Assembly: GCA_937873525.1 (NCBI GenBank)
Contig: CALMWJ010000353.1
Coordinates: forward strand, 1 to 32,629
DNA length: 32,629 nucleotides
Direction of reading: 5' to 3'
Source: an uncultured Peptococcaceae bacterium
Lineage (GTDB): Bacteria; Bacillota; Peptococcia; DRI-13; UBA5745
Shown piece after piece: positions 17,134-26,380 of the stretch (position 1 is the stretch's first letter; the number at the start of each line of letters is the position of its first letter). The notes beneath the pieces are model-generated. The model had not been told where the DNA came from and searched no databases. It saw only the letters and a program-made list of their open reading frames with translations. Both the position numbers and the translations under genes were made by a program.

Positions 17134-17664
17134 CTAAGACAGCCAGCCGTTTTGCTGCAGGAGTATTCTAACATCCGAAGCCGGGATTTTCAAGTCGATT
17201 CCGGCCCTGCGGGGAGGAAATCCCCATTTCTTCAGGATTGCCGGATCCATATCCTCCAGGGGCCCCAGCACAAATGCCCGCTCCTTCATCCGCGGATGGG
17301 GCACTTCCAAATCCGCCTCCGACAGGCGCCGATCGCCGATCAGCAGGATATCCACATCCAGCGTCCGCGGCCCCCACCGCAGCGCCCGTTCCCGCCGCAG
17401 GGCTTTTTCGGCCTGCTGGCACAAGACCAGGATCTCATGAGGAGGCAGGGTCGTCCTGACCTTCAGGACAAGGTTATAGAAGGGGGGCTGTTCCAAAAAG
17501 CCCACCGGGTCGGTTTCATAGATCCCGGAGCAATCTTCAAACATCAGCCCGCCCGTCAAAAGGATGCCCATGCCCCGGATCAGATTCTGCAGCCGGTCCC
17601 CAAGGTTGGAGCCCAGGGATAGCCAGACGGTCTGCAGGGGATTCTCATCGGTGCGCTTAATCAT
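17134..17664 (-). CDS. folK: 2-amino-4-hydroxy-6-hydroxymethyldihydropteridine pyrophosphokinase
   Basis: VWLSLGSNLGDRLQNLIRG, YETDPVGFLEQPPFYNLV, RWGPRTLDVDILLIGD. ATG start overlaps the folB stop. Confidence 0.95.
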   Translation of the reverse strand: MIKRTDENPLQTVWLSLGSNLGDRLQNLIRGMGILLTGGLMFEDCSGIYETDPVGFLEQPPFYNLVLKVRTTLPPHEILVLCQQAEKALRRERALRWGPRTLDVDILLIGDRRLSEADLEVPHPRMKERAFVLGPLEDMDPAILKKWGFPPRRAGIDLKIPASDVRILLQQNGWLS

Positions 17665-18049
17665 GGCGGCGGGTCTCCTGCCATTCCTGACGGCTGCGGA
17701 ACATTTCGATGGCAGCATATTCCAGGGGCCCGCCCAAAGGAGCCTGGGGTTTTTCAACCCGGACCCGGGCGGCAGTCACCTTATAAAATTCGAAGCAGAC
17801 GTCCATGATCCTGCCGGCCAGCGTCTCCAGCAGGTTGACGGAAGGCCCCTGCATGATGATCTTGATACCGGCATATAACGCCGCATAGTTCAGCGTATGT
17901 TCCAAAGCGTCGGTGGCGGCGGCTTTAGACAAGTCGTCCATGGTCAGCTCCGCATCGATCTGAAACCATTGCCCCAAAGCTTTTTCTGCCGGCAGGTTCC
18001 CATGGAAGCCATAAAACCGCATCCCCTTGAGAATCATTTTATCTTGCAT
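17657..18049 (-). CDS. folB: dihydroneopterin aldolase
   Basis: MRFYGFHGNLPAEKALGQWFQIDAELTMDL-type N-terminus; TLNYAALY; LLETLAGRI. Confidence 0.93.
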   Translation of the reverse strand: MQDKMILKGMRFYGFHGNLPAEKALGQWFQIDAELTMDDLSKAAATDALEHTLNYAALYAGIKIIMQGPSVNLLETLAGRIMDVCFEFYKVTAARVRVEKPQAPLGGPLEYAAIEMFRSRQEWQETRRHD

Positions 18050-18093
18050 GGACGGTCCCTCCTATTCTTGCCTTCCCGACGGCGGCTTGCGCT

Positions 18094-18951
18094 TCAAGCA
18101 TAGAGCAAAGCATGGGTCATGGCAAGGGTTTCCGCCGTTTCCCTCACATCATGGACCCGAATCAGCTCCACCTGCCAAAGGGCGCACCATGCCGCGACGG
18201 CCAAGGAACCCGGGACCCGCAAAGCCGGTTCTTTCTGGCCGGTCACGGCGCCAATGAAGGATTTTCTTGAAGCCCCGACCAGGATCGGTTTTCCCAAGCT
18301 GCGCAATTCCCGGACATGAGCCAGCATCTGGAGATTCTCTTCGATATCTTTTGCAAACCCCAGGCCGGGATCCACCACGATGTGTTCCGGGGATACGCCC
18401 GCCTTTTCGTATTCTTCCGCAAGCGCCCCCAGCGCCTCGGCCACCTCCTTGGCGACATCGCCATATTGCGGCTTCTCTTTCGGCCAATGCATAAGGATGA
18501 CTGGAGCCTTGTGCCGGGCGGCGATCTCCGCCATCACCGGGCTCCCGCCGCTCTCATCATTCAGGATGTGGGCGCCTGCAGCCAAAGCTGCCGCCGCAAC
18601 CTCCGGATGGGCCGTATCAATGGATATCGGGATCTTCACCAGAGGAAGCAGGTCCTGAAGCACGGGCAAAACGCGCCGCAGTTCTTCCTCCGGCCCGACT
18701 TGCCGGAATCCGGGCCGGGTCGATTGCCCTCCCAGATCAATCAGGTCCGCCCCTTCCTCGGCCATCCGGCAGCCCCGTTCCACGGCCTTCTGCTTGTCGT
18801 GGTATAAGCCTCCGTCGGAGAAGGAATCCGGCGTCACATTCAGGATCCCGGCAATCTTCGGCTTTCGTCCGTCCAGGATCAGCTGCCGGTCAGACCACTT
18901 CCAAAAAACCGGCGCCCGGCCCTGCTCCTCTTGAGGCAGATTCAACGGCAT
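18094..18951 (-). CDS. folP: dihydropteroate synthase
   Basis: IAGILNVTPDSFSDGGLY, GADLIDLGGQSTRPG, ISIDTAHPEVA, DPGLGFAK, VGASRKSFIG. Confidence 0.97.
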   Translation of the reverse strand: MPLNLPQEEQGRAPVFWKWSDRQLILDGRKPKIAGILNVTPDSFSDGGLYHDKQKAVERGCRMAEEGADLIDLGGQSTRPGFRQVGPEEELRRVLPVLQDLLPLVKIPISIDTAHPEVAAAALAAGAHILNDESGGSPVMAEIAARHKAPVILMHWPKEKPQYGDVAKEVAEALGALAEEYEKAGVSPEHIVVDPGLGFAKDIEENLQMLAHVRELRSLGKPILVGASRKSFIGAVTGQKEPALRVPGSLAVAAWCALWQVELIRVHDVRETAETLAMTHALLYA

Positions 18952-18994
18952 GGTGGATCGCTCCTTTCTTCCAGGCTCAAACGCCCTGTAACGT

Positions 18995-19029
18995 CAAAGC
19001 CCGCTTTGGTTCATTCCAAAACGGGCTTT
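18995..19029. terminator. hairpin between the thioesterase gene and folP; possible terminator/attenuator
   Basis: AAAGCCCGctttggttcattccaaaaCGGGCTTT inverted repeat with little T-tract. Confidence 0.45.
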
Positions 19030-19061
19030 GCTGAAAATGCTTTCTAGGTCGCTCCATTGCT

Positions 19062-19463
19062 TCAGCGCTTGGCCTGAACCCTCGACATGAATTTATCTGC
19101 CAGGATCATGAACCGTTCATGGGTGCCCTCTCCGATTTTTTCCCGGTCATCGAAGGCCTCCACCTGAAAGGTCAGTTTGCGTCCGGCGACTTCGGTCAGT
19201 TCCGCTCGGGCACGAACGCCCATTCCCACCGGGGTGGCCGCTAGATGACGGACATTCAGGGCAGTGCCAACGGTCGAATAGCCTTCCTCAAGATACTGCT
19301 CGGTACAGGCCACTGCAGCTTCTTCCATGAGCGCGATCATCGCCGGCGTTGAAAACACCGGCAGCAATCCGCTCCCATAGGCCATGGCCGTATTGCGCTC
19401 CGTGACCCGGACCGATGCCTCTCCGGCTATTCCGGGTTTCAGTTCGTTGTTCATGGTGATCAT
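19062..19463 (-). CDS. hotdog-fold thioesterase (FlK-like)
   Basis: [58 protein letters not shown]; start overlaps the ftsH stop. Confidence 0.85.
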   Translation of the reverse strand: MITMNNELKPGIAGEASVRVTERNTAMAYGSGLLPVFSTPAMIALMEEAAVACTEQYLEEGYSTVGTALNVRHLAATPVGMGVRARAELTEVAGRKLTFQVEAFDDREKIGEGTHERFMILADKFMSRVQAKR

Positions 19464-21466
19464 TCCTCCAGGGAGGCGCCGACCGCCGGACTATCTACTG
19501 GTTTGAATGTTGCCGGAGACTCCTCGGCAGGTCCGTCAGGCTGTGGCTGTTCCTTCGCCGTTTCGCCTGGCTGGGCAGCCTTTGCTTCCCTCTTGGCCCG
19601 GTCCTCTTCTTCCCATTTCTTTTCCAAAATGCCCCAGGTCGGTTCAGGCTTTGTCAGTCCGGCAGCCGTAAAGACCGCTTTGACTTCCTCCGCATGCAGG
19701 GTCTCCTTGTCCATCAGGGTTCTGGCCAGTGCATGAAGGACTTCGATGTTGTCCTTCAGAATGGTTTCCGCCTCATGATAGCATTCGTTCATGATCCGTC
19801 GGGCTTCCTGGTCGATGGCTTCCGCCACCGCTTCGGAATAATCCCTATTCTGTGCGAAATCCCTACCTAAAAAGACCTGTTCCTGCTTCACGCCGTAGGT
19901 GAGCGGCCCCAAGGCCTCGGACATGCCGTATTCGGTGATCATTTTACGAATCATTTTGGAGGCGCGCTCCAAGTCATTGGTCGCCCCTGTGCTGATTTCA
20001 TCCAATACCAGACTTTCGGCGATCCGCCCGCCAAGCAGGGTTTTCACATCGTCCAGCAGTTTGCTGCGGGGTATATAATTGCGGTCCTGTTCCGGCAGCA
20101 TCAAGGTATAGCCGCCGGCCCGGCCTCTGGGAATGATCGATACTTTATGGATCGGATCCGTATGCTGAAGCATGGCAGCCACCAGGGTATGCCCCGATTC
20201 ATGGTACGCAACCAGGCGGTGCTCATACGCGCTGATGGTGCGGCTCTTCTTTTCCGGACCGGCGATCACCCGTTCAATGGAGTCCTCGATCTCCAGCATG
20301 GAAATCTTTTTCTTATTGCGCCGGGCAGCCAGGAGGGCCGCTTCGTTCATCAGGTTGGCCAGGTCGGCCCCGTTGAAGCCGGGCGTGCGGCGGGCAATGA
20401 TATCCAAGTCCACATCGCTGTCGAAAGGCTTTCCTTTTCCGTGAACCTTCAGGATCGCTTTGCGCCCGGTCAGATCCGGCGCATCCACAATGATCTGCCG
20501 GTCAAAACGGCCTGGCCGCAGAAGCGCCGGGTCCAGAATGTCCGGACGGTTGGTGGCCGCAATGATGATGATGCTCTCATTGACGGTGAATCCGTCCATC
20601 TCAACCAGCAGCTGGTTCAGGGTTTGCTCTCTTTCATCATGGCCGCCGCCCAAGCCTGCGCCTCTCTGCCGGCCTACGGCATCGATTTCGTCAATGAACA
20701 CGATGCAAGGGGAATTTTTCTTGGCCTGCTCGAACAGGTCGCGGACGCGGGAAGCGCCCACGCCGACGAACATTTCCACAAAATCAGAACCACTGATACT
20801 GAAGAAGGGCACGCCGGCTTCACCGGCTACAGCACGAGCCAGGAGGGTTTTGCCGGTGCCCGGTGAGCCGTACAGCAGGACGCCTTTTGGGATCTTGGCG
20901 CCAATGGCGATGAATTTATCGGGATTCTTCAGGAAATCCACGACTTCCTGGAGTTCTTCCTTAACCTCATCCACCCCTGCCACATCGGCAAAGGTCACTT
21001 TTTTCTTTTCATCGGTCTGGAGCTTCGCCCGGCTCTTGCCGAACTGCATCACTTTGCCGCCGCCGCCCTGGGTCTGCTGAAGCATGAAGAACATCAGCAC
21101 CAGAATCAGGATCACCGGAAGAAAACTGCTCAGCAGCGTCAGCCACCAGGGCGTTTCCGGGGCGGGATCCTGAAAATAGGGAATCTGCTTTGTTTTGATC
21201 ATTTCGGTCAGCTGCGCGTCATCAGGGGGTCCGGTTACCGAAAACTGCTCTCCCGAGACCAGTTCGCCGGTGATGGTCTGAACATCCGAATCCTTGCTGA
21301 TTCGGATGGACGCCACCTGGTCTTTTTCCAGCGCCTGCACAAATGCGTTGTAGTTACCGCTAAAGGGATCCACGGTTTCCTTGGGCGGCTGAAAACCGTA
21401 GACTGCCGCCACGACCAGCAACACCATCAAAATATAGATGGCAAGGTTTTTCATTAGTCGATTCAC
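19460..21466 (-). CDS. ftsH: ATP-dependent zinc metalloprotease FtsH
   Basis: Walker [18 protein letters not shown], Walker [20 protein letters not shown] zinc site; GTG start after GGGAGGAGG. Confidence 0.98.
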   Translation of the reverse strand: MNRLMKNLAIYILMVLLVVAAVYGFQPPKETVDPFSGNYNAFVQALEKDQVASIRISKDSDVQTITGELVSGEQFSVTGPPDDAQLTEMIKTKQIPYFQDPAPETPWWLTLLSSFLPVILILVLMFFMLQQTQGGGGKVMQFGKSRAKLQTDEKKKVTFADVAGVDEVKEELQEVVDFLKNPDKFIAIGAKIPKGVLLYGSPGTGKTLLARAVAGEAGVPFFSISGSDFVEMFVGVGASRVRDLFEQAKKNSPCIVFIDEIDAVGRQRGAGLGGGHDEREQTLNQLLVEMDGFTVNESIIIIAATNRPDILDPALLRPGRFDRQIIVDAPDLTGRKAILKVHGKGKPFDSDVDLDIIARRTPGFNGADLANLMNEAALLAARRNKKKISMLEIEDSIERVIAGPEKKSRTISAYEHRLVAYHESGHTLVAAMLQHTDPIHKVSIIPRGRAGGYTLMLPEQDRNYIPRSKLLDDVKTLLGGRIAESLVLDEISTGATNDLERASKMIRKMITEYGMSEALGPLTYGVKQEQVFLGRDFAQNRDYSEAVAEAIDQEARRIMNECYHEAETILKDNIEVLHALARTLMDKETLHAEEVKAVFTAAGLTKPEPTWGILEKKWEEEDRAKREAKAAQPGETAKEQPQPDGPAEESPATFKPVDSPAVGASLEE

Positions 21467-21612
21467 TAGGGGCCTCCTCCCAGTTTAATTATTGTCGAAA
21501 CTGCATACAGTCTCCAATCACTGCTTCATTAAAAACCGGCTGCTTTCCCCTGTTTTGAAAAATAATGGTAAAACAGCGCATTGTATATGATACCACGAAT
21601 TGCTGATCTTTT

Positions 21613-21631
21613 AAACCCGCTGGCCGGGTTT
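21613..21631. terminator. small GC hairpin downstream of tilS
   Basis: AAACCCG-CTGGC-CGGGTTT; no strong T-tract on the minus strand. Confidence 0.35.
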
Positions 21632-21671
21632 TCCGTAGAATCCTTCATATTTTTTTGACAATTCTATTGTT

Positions 21672-23135
21672 TTATTTTATCTTCCTCAGCTCGAAAAAGA
21701 GGCAGCCGTCGCTCTGGTCCGCGGTGAAGGGCCCTTTGGCCCGCAGCCATCCGGGGATCCAAAGCACTTGCCGGCCAACCGCAAGGAGGACTGCAGAATC
21801 TCTTTGCCCGTAAGGTATTTTTTGGTCGATAAACCATTCTTTCAGCTTTTTCCGGCCGTAGGAAAACTGGATCCAGTCGCCCGGCCGGCGGCCGCGCACT
21901 ACCGGCAGGCCCGCGGCAAGGTTCCATGGCAGGCAGAAGCAGGCCTCATGATCCTCTCGGATCAGGCCCTCCGGTTGAAGGGCTGGGCATACCTTTGGGC
22001 CAGGACAGGCCTGCAAACCAGCCGCTTCCTGCGGACGGGGCAGCCATCGGACGGCCAGCACCGCTTGAATTGCAGGAATGGGGACCGGATCGGACAGGCT
22101 GACCATGAAGGGCATGACCGAAACCTTCGGTTCGCCTGCCGGCACCCCTTCCGGAATACGGCGCTCCAGGCGAAGGGCAGAATAGGTTTTTCGAACATAG
22201 TATCCGCCGGTCAGATCGGCCTGGCTGCCGGTCCTTCCGTCGGCAGCCAGCCGCATCACCCGCTCCACACTGCCAAAGTCCATGGGCAGTCCGGACCACA
22301 GGCGAATGATCCGCCGGGCAAGAACCGGATCCTCAGCCGCGAGTCCGTCGAGCGGAAGGTCCTCCGGGAGGCCGTTTGGTCTGGATCCGGCAGCATCCGC
22401 CATGCGCTTCATCTTCCCCCGCGCCAGGCGGTCCAGATAGTCATCCTCCGACTGCAGCACCTGCGCCGTCCGGCCGAAGGTGCTGATCAGGGAGGGATTC
22501 AATTCTTTCAGAAGGGGCATGACATGGTGGCGCAGCCGGTTGCGCAGATAATCGTCGGAAAGATTGCTGTCATCCTGCCTGGGCTCGAGGCCGTTATCCC
22601 GGCAATATTCCATAATATCCCGCCGGGTGACCTGCAGCAGCGGCCGGATATAAGGCCCCCGTACCGGACGGATGCCGCCCAGACCGCCGGTACCGGCGCC
22701 ATTGAGCAGCCGGATCATCAGCGTTTCCGCCTGATCGTCCCCATGATGGCCCTGGGCAATCACCGCAGCGCCGGTTTTTCTCATCGTTTCCTGAAGAAAA
22801 TCCAGCCTGGCCTGACGGGCGGCTTCTTCGGGAGAGCGGCCCCGCAAAGGCTGGCTATGGCCTTCCCAATAGCCAAGGGTACAGGGAACCCCCCATTCCC
22901 GGCACAGCGCAGCCACCCACAAGGCATCCTGGGCCGAGGCTTCCCCCCTCAAGCCATGGTCCAGATGCGCGGCGTACAGATCGATCCCAAGGCTTTCCTG
23001 CCAGCTCTTTAACAGATGCAGCAATGCCAAAGAATCCGGCCCTCCGGAAAAGGCGACCAGAACCAGGTCTCCCCGGCGAACCATTTTATGCTTTTGAAGG
23101 GTTTCCAGGACCTGCTCAACCATGCTCCGGGCCAT
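21672..23135 (-). CDS. tilS: tRNA(Ile)-lysidine synthase
   Basis: VLVAFSGGPDSLALLHLL (SGGxDS PP-loop), AAHLDHGLRGEAS, QGHHGDDQAETLMIRLLNGAG; start placed at MARSMVEQ. Confidence 0.95.
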   Translation of the reverse strand: MARSMVEQVLETLQKHKMVRRGDLVLVAFSGGPDSLALLHLLKSWQESLGIDLYAAHLDHGLRGEASAQDALWVAALCREWGVPCTLGYWEGHSQPLRGRSPEEAARQARLDFLQETMRKTGAAVIAQGHHGDDQAETLMIRLLNGAGTGGLGGIRPVRGPYIRPLLQVTRRDIMEYCRDNGLEPRQDDSNLSDDYLRNRLRHHVMPLLKELNPSLISTFGRTAQVLQSEDDYLDRLARGKMKRMADAAGSRPNGLPEDLPLDGLAAEDPVLARRIIRLWSGLPMDFGSVERVMRLAADGRTGSQADLTGGYYVRKTYSALRLERRIPEGVPAGEPKVSVMPFMVSLSDPVPIPAIQAVLAVRWLPRPQEAAGLQACPGPKVCPALQPEGLIREDHEACFCLPWNLAAGLPVVRGRRPGDWIQFSYGRKKLKEWFIDQKIPYGQRDSAVLLAVGRQVLWIPGWLRAKGPFTADQSDGCLFFELRKIK

Positions 23136-23177
23136 TGAGATTCCTTTCTTTTTCATCCCTCCGAAAGGAAGGATCCG

Positions 23178-23714
23178 TCAATCGATGAACATCGAGGTTT
23201 TTTCTAAGGGTTTGCGGACTTTCGGCCGCAGCCGGTCGTCCGCGGAATAGCCCACCGCAATGACCAGGCGGACCCGCCGGGTCCTTTCGATCTTCAGAAG
23301 GTCTTTGATCCTCGATTCGTCAAACCAGCCGAGGATGCAGCTGCCCAGGCCAAGCTCTGTGGCCATCAGAACGATGTGGGCTGCCATGATCCCGATGTCG
23401 ATGGCCGCAAAGTCCTGAGATTTGAATTTGCCGGCCACCGTGGCGGTCAGCAGCGCCTTGTCTTCTGTGATAACGATAAATGCCGGGCATTGGGATGTAA
23501 AGCGGTTCATCCCCATCGCCTGGGTGGTGGCAGCGACCTCCGCCGCAAGCTTTGGATTGCGGATGATATGGGCGGTCCAGGGTTGGCTGTTGCAGGCGGA
23601 CGGGGCCAGACGGGCGGCTTCCATACACGCTGTCAGCTTTTCTTTTTCCACGGGACGGTTATGAAAATTTCGGCAGCTTTCCCGCCGGCTGGCTAATTCA
23701 AAAAATCCGTTCAT
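23178..23714 (-). CDS. nitroreductase family protein
   Basis: FFELASRRESCRNFHNRPVEKEKLTACMEAARLAPSACNSQPW; ATELGLGSCILGWF. Confidence 0.92.
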   Translation of the reverse strand: MNGFFELASRRESCRNFHNRPVEKEKLTACMEAARLAPSACNSQPWTAHIIRNPKLAAEVAATTQAMGMNRFTSQCPAFIVITEDKALLTATVAGKFKSQDFAAIDIGIMAAHIVLMATELGLGSCILGWFDESRIKDLLKIERTRRVRLVIAVGYSADDRLRPKVRKPLEKTSMFID

Positions 23715-23758
23715 GAAACCCTCTCCTTCTTTCCGGGCCGGTCTATGGCCCGAAGGCC

Positions 23759-24778
23759 TCAGCCCAGGCTGATCTTTTCCCGGGTGATCTCTTTCAATGC
23801 GGCACAGCCGGTCATTTTCATGACATCCTTCAATTCATCTATGATTTTTTTAGTATAAAGGGCTACCCCCTCTTTTCCTCCGCCGAAGGCGGCAATGGAA
23901 TAGGGTCTGCCGATCAGCACACCGTCCGCCCCCAAGGCAATGGCCTTGAACACATCGCCGCCGCTGCGGATGGCGCCGTCCACCCAGATTTTCATACCGG
24001 CCCCCACCGCCGCCCGGATCTCGGGCAGCACCGCGCAGGGTGCTTGGGCATAATCCAGGACCCGGCCGCCATGGTTGGACACCACGATGCCATAGGCGCC
24101 AGCTTTGGCGGCATGCATTGCGGCTTTTGCCGTCATGACGCCTTTGATCACGAAGGGCAGGGAGGTGGAAGAAATGATCTCCTCCAGCTCGGCAGGGGAT
24201 TTGGGATACACCGGCTTACCCTGGGCTGCCAGAAGAGCCAGGCCCGCCGAGTCCACATCCATGGCCAACGCCATGGCGCCCGCCTCTTCCGCCAGGCGGA
24301 TTTTCTCTAGCACATCGCCCAGACCCCAAGGCTTGATGGTGGGCACCCCCAGTCCCTGGACCTTTCGGATCACCTGCAGCGGCGCATTGAACACCACGTC
24401 GTTGACGCCGTCGCCGGTGAAGGCCGCGCAGCCTGCCATGGCCGCGCCCTCCACCACGGCTTCGCCATAGCTGTATTCGTCCATATTATTGTTGTAGTTC
24501 AGTCCGATGGCGCCGATCGGGGCTACGAAAACCGGTGCGGCAAAGGATTTTCCGAAGCATTCAAAGACCGTATCCTGGCCGCGGTCTTGGTAAATCACAT
24601 CCATTTTGAGGCGGATGCCGGAAAGATATTCATAGCTTCCGATGAAGCCGCTTCCGCTGCCCTTCCCCCCAAGCCCCGGAATCTCGCCGCGGCATGCGAT
24701 GCCGTTGCATTCCCGGCAAACCCGGCACTTCGGCGCGATCCTTCCCTTGGCCTGCTCCAATAGCTCCTGGTAATTCAT
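23759..24778 (-). CDS. FMN-dependent alpha-hydroxy-acid dehydrogenase/oxidase family protein
   Basis: FVIKGVMTAKAAMHAAKAGAYGIVVSNHGGRVLDYAQAP, IWVDGAIRSGGDVFKAIALGADGVLIGRP; Cys-rich N-terminus CRVCRECNGIACRG. Confidence 0.9.
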   Translation of the reverse strand: MNYQELLEQAKGRIAPKCRVCRECNGIACRGEIPGLGGKGSGSGFIGSYEYLSGIRLKMDVIYQDRGQDTVFECFGKSFAAPVFVAPIGAIGLNYNNNMDEYSYGEAVVEGAAMAGCAAFTGDGVNDVVFNAPLQVIRKVQGLGVPTIKPWGLGDVLEKIRLAEEAGAMALAMDVDSAGLALLAAQGKPVYPKSPAELEEIISSTSLPFVIKGVMTAKAAMHAAKAGAYGIVVSNHGGRVLDYAQAPCAVLPEIRAAVGAGMKIWVDGAIRSGGDVFKAIALGADGVLIGRPYSIAAFGGGKEGVALYTKKIIDELKDVMKMTGCAALKEITREKISLG

Positions 24779-24798
24779 ATGATCCGCTCCTTTCAAGA

Positions 24799-24855
24799 TA
24801 AAAAAAACCGGCAGCTTCCCTTCAAACCATAGAAGGTCGGCAGCACCGGCTCTTG
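24799..24855 (-). terminator. putative intrinsic terminator downstream of the HD-GYP gene
   Basis: Minus strand CCGGTGCTGCCGACCTTC-tatggttt-GAAGGGAAGCTGCCGG followed by TTTTTTTT; imperfect stem. Confidence 0.55.
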
Positions 24856-24860
24856 TTCTA

Positions 24861-25979
24861 TTAATTCCGGGTATCGGAACTGCCGGTACCCAAATCAAAA
24901 AAATGGCTGTCACAGCATCTTCCGGTGATGGTAATACTAATGTAATTGAAATTGCTCAGCAGGTCAATGTCTTCTGTGCAAGTTCCATCGTCCCGGATGA
25001 TGCGAATCACAGGGCGGAGGGTATTTCCGGGCTGGTTTTTTACGATGAGCGCCGTCTGGCCGTTGCTCAGCTTGACGAAAGTTCCCACTGGATAGACCGC
25101 CACACTCTTCAGAAACGCCTTGAGGATATCATAATCGAATTGGATCTCGGCATTGGCCATCATGTATTCGATGGCTTCATTGGCAAACCAGGCCTTTCGG
25201 TACGCACGGTTGGAGGTGATGGCGTCATACACGTCCGCCACGGCCAGGATCCTGGCAAACAGCGGAATCTCATCCCCTCCCAGGCCTTTGGGATAACCGG
25301 AGCCGTCGAACCGTTCATGATGGCTTTCGACGCCGGCCAGCACGGAAGAGGGCAGGATCTTGCTCTTTTTCAGATGCTCGTAGGCAATGACCGGATGCTT
25401 TTTCATGGCGCTGAACTCTTCCTCGGTCAGCTTATCCTGCTTATTCAATATTTTTATGTCGATCCTCATTTTTCCCAGATCATGGAGCAGCGCGCTGCAG
25501 GCCAGATCCGATAAAAGCCGCTTGCCAAACCCCAGATGGCTGCCGATCATGATGCTGAGGATCGCAACGCTTAAGGAATGGCTGTAGGTATAATCATCGT
25601 GGTCTTTCAAGTCGGATAAGTTCACCACGATTTCCTCGTTGGACAGGATATTCTCCACCAGGCTGTTGGCCAGCTCGGAGACGGTCCTCAAGCTGACATC
25701 GGCAACCAGTGTCTTTCGGGAATAGTTCTCAAAGATTTTCTTAATGTTGGTCAAGGCTTCCTGTTTCAGCTTTCGGCTGACGGTTTCTTTGACAACAACG
25801 TCTTCAAACTGGCTGCTTTCAATATAGACTCCGGTAATATTCAAATCCTGGATCCTCTGAATGAAGCCCGGCGTCAGGACCTGCCCTTTGGTCAGCAAAG
25901 GCAGCTTCCCGATCCCTATGTCGATATCCATGGCCAATGCCATTCCTGCCTTCAAGTGGTCGGTGGGAATGAAAATCAT
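24861..25979 (-). CDS. HD-GYP domain protein (putative c-di-GMP phosphodiesterase)
   Basis: LLHDLGKMRIDIKILNK, KHPVIAYEHL, GVESHHERFDGSGYPKGLGGDEIPLFARILAVADVYDAITSNRAYR. Confidence 0.94.
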   Translation of the reverse strand: MIFIPTDHLKAGMALAMDIDIGIGKLPLLTKGQVLTPGFIQRIQDLNITGVYIESSQFEDVVVKETVSRKLKQEALTNIKKIFENYSRKTLVADVSLRTVSELANSLVENILSNEEIVVNLSDLKDHDDYTYSHSLSVAILSIMIGSHLGFGKRLLSDLACSALLHDLGKMRIDIKILNKQDKLTEEEFSAMKKHPVIAYEHLKKSKILPSSVLAGVESHHERFDGSGYPKGLGGDEIPLFARILAVADVYDAITSNRAYRKAWFANEAIEYMMANAEIQFDYDILKAFLKSVAVYPVGTFVKLSNGQTALIVKNQPGNTLRPVIRIIRDDGTCTEDIDLLSNFNYISITITGRCCDSHFFDLGTGSSDTRN

Positions 25980-25999
25980 GATCTGACGCCTCCTGTCTT

Positions 26000-26021
26000 C
26001 ATGATTCAGATTTGAATCATG
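26000..26021. promoter_or_regulatory. palindrome in the HD-GYP leader, candidate operator
   Basis: CATGATTCA-GATT-TGAATCATG: 9-bp perfect arms with 4-nt centre, 20 nt upstream of the start codon. Confidence 0.5.
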
Positions 26022-26112
26022 CTGTAGACAAACATGTTAGATTATAGCCCCGAATGTCAAGAAATAAAGTCTTTTTTAACATTACGCAATAAAACGGAGC
26101 GCCGCCGCATGA

Positions 26113-26378
26113 TAAGAGCAGGCGCCTTACTGCCGGCAATATCTTGATCTCTATGAAAGAATCGACACATTGCGCGGAAAAATTCAGACCTTCGAGAACA
26201 TTTTAGAACAGATTTTCTGAAGGGCAGCCTGACCGAAGGCGTCTATGAAGAATACGCGGACCGCCTTGAGGTCATCGAGGAAGGACTGGCGCAGGCTAAG
26301 CAGGCGCTGAGTGAGAAACCCCTCCGGGAAGGCAAGCAGAATAAAAACCTTCCGGATTTGGTCCGGAAGGTTTGTTAA
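26113..26378 (+). pseudogene. frameshifted coding remnant, coiled-coil-like; family uncertain
   Basis: Frame 1: EQAPYCRQYLDLYERIDTLRGKIQTFENILEQIF*. Shifted frame: DFLKGSLTEGVYEEYADRLEVIEEGLAQAKQALSEKPLREGKQNKNLPDLVRKVC*. Contiguous protein-like sequence only if one frame shift near 26211 is allowed. Confidence 0.5.
26343..26374 (-). terminator. intrinsic terminator downstream of ppx/gppA
   Basis: Minus strand AACCTTCCGGA-CCAAA-TCCGGAAGGTTTTTATT. Confidence 0.8.
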
Positions 26379-26380
26379 CT

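Noticed and set aside
20147-20866. 239-aa plus-strand ORF
   Set aside because: Antisense to the ftsH AAA+/protease core; shadow ORF.
21768-23012. 414-aa plus-strand ORF
   Set aside because: Lies wholly antisense to tilS, whose motifs are unambiguous; typical shadow ORF in GC-rich DNA.
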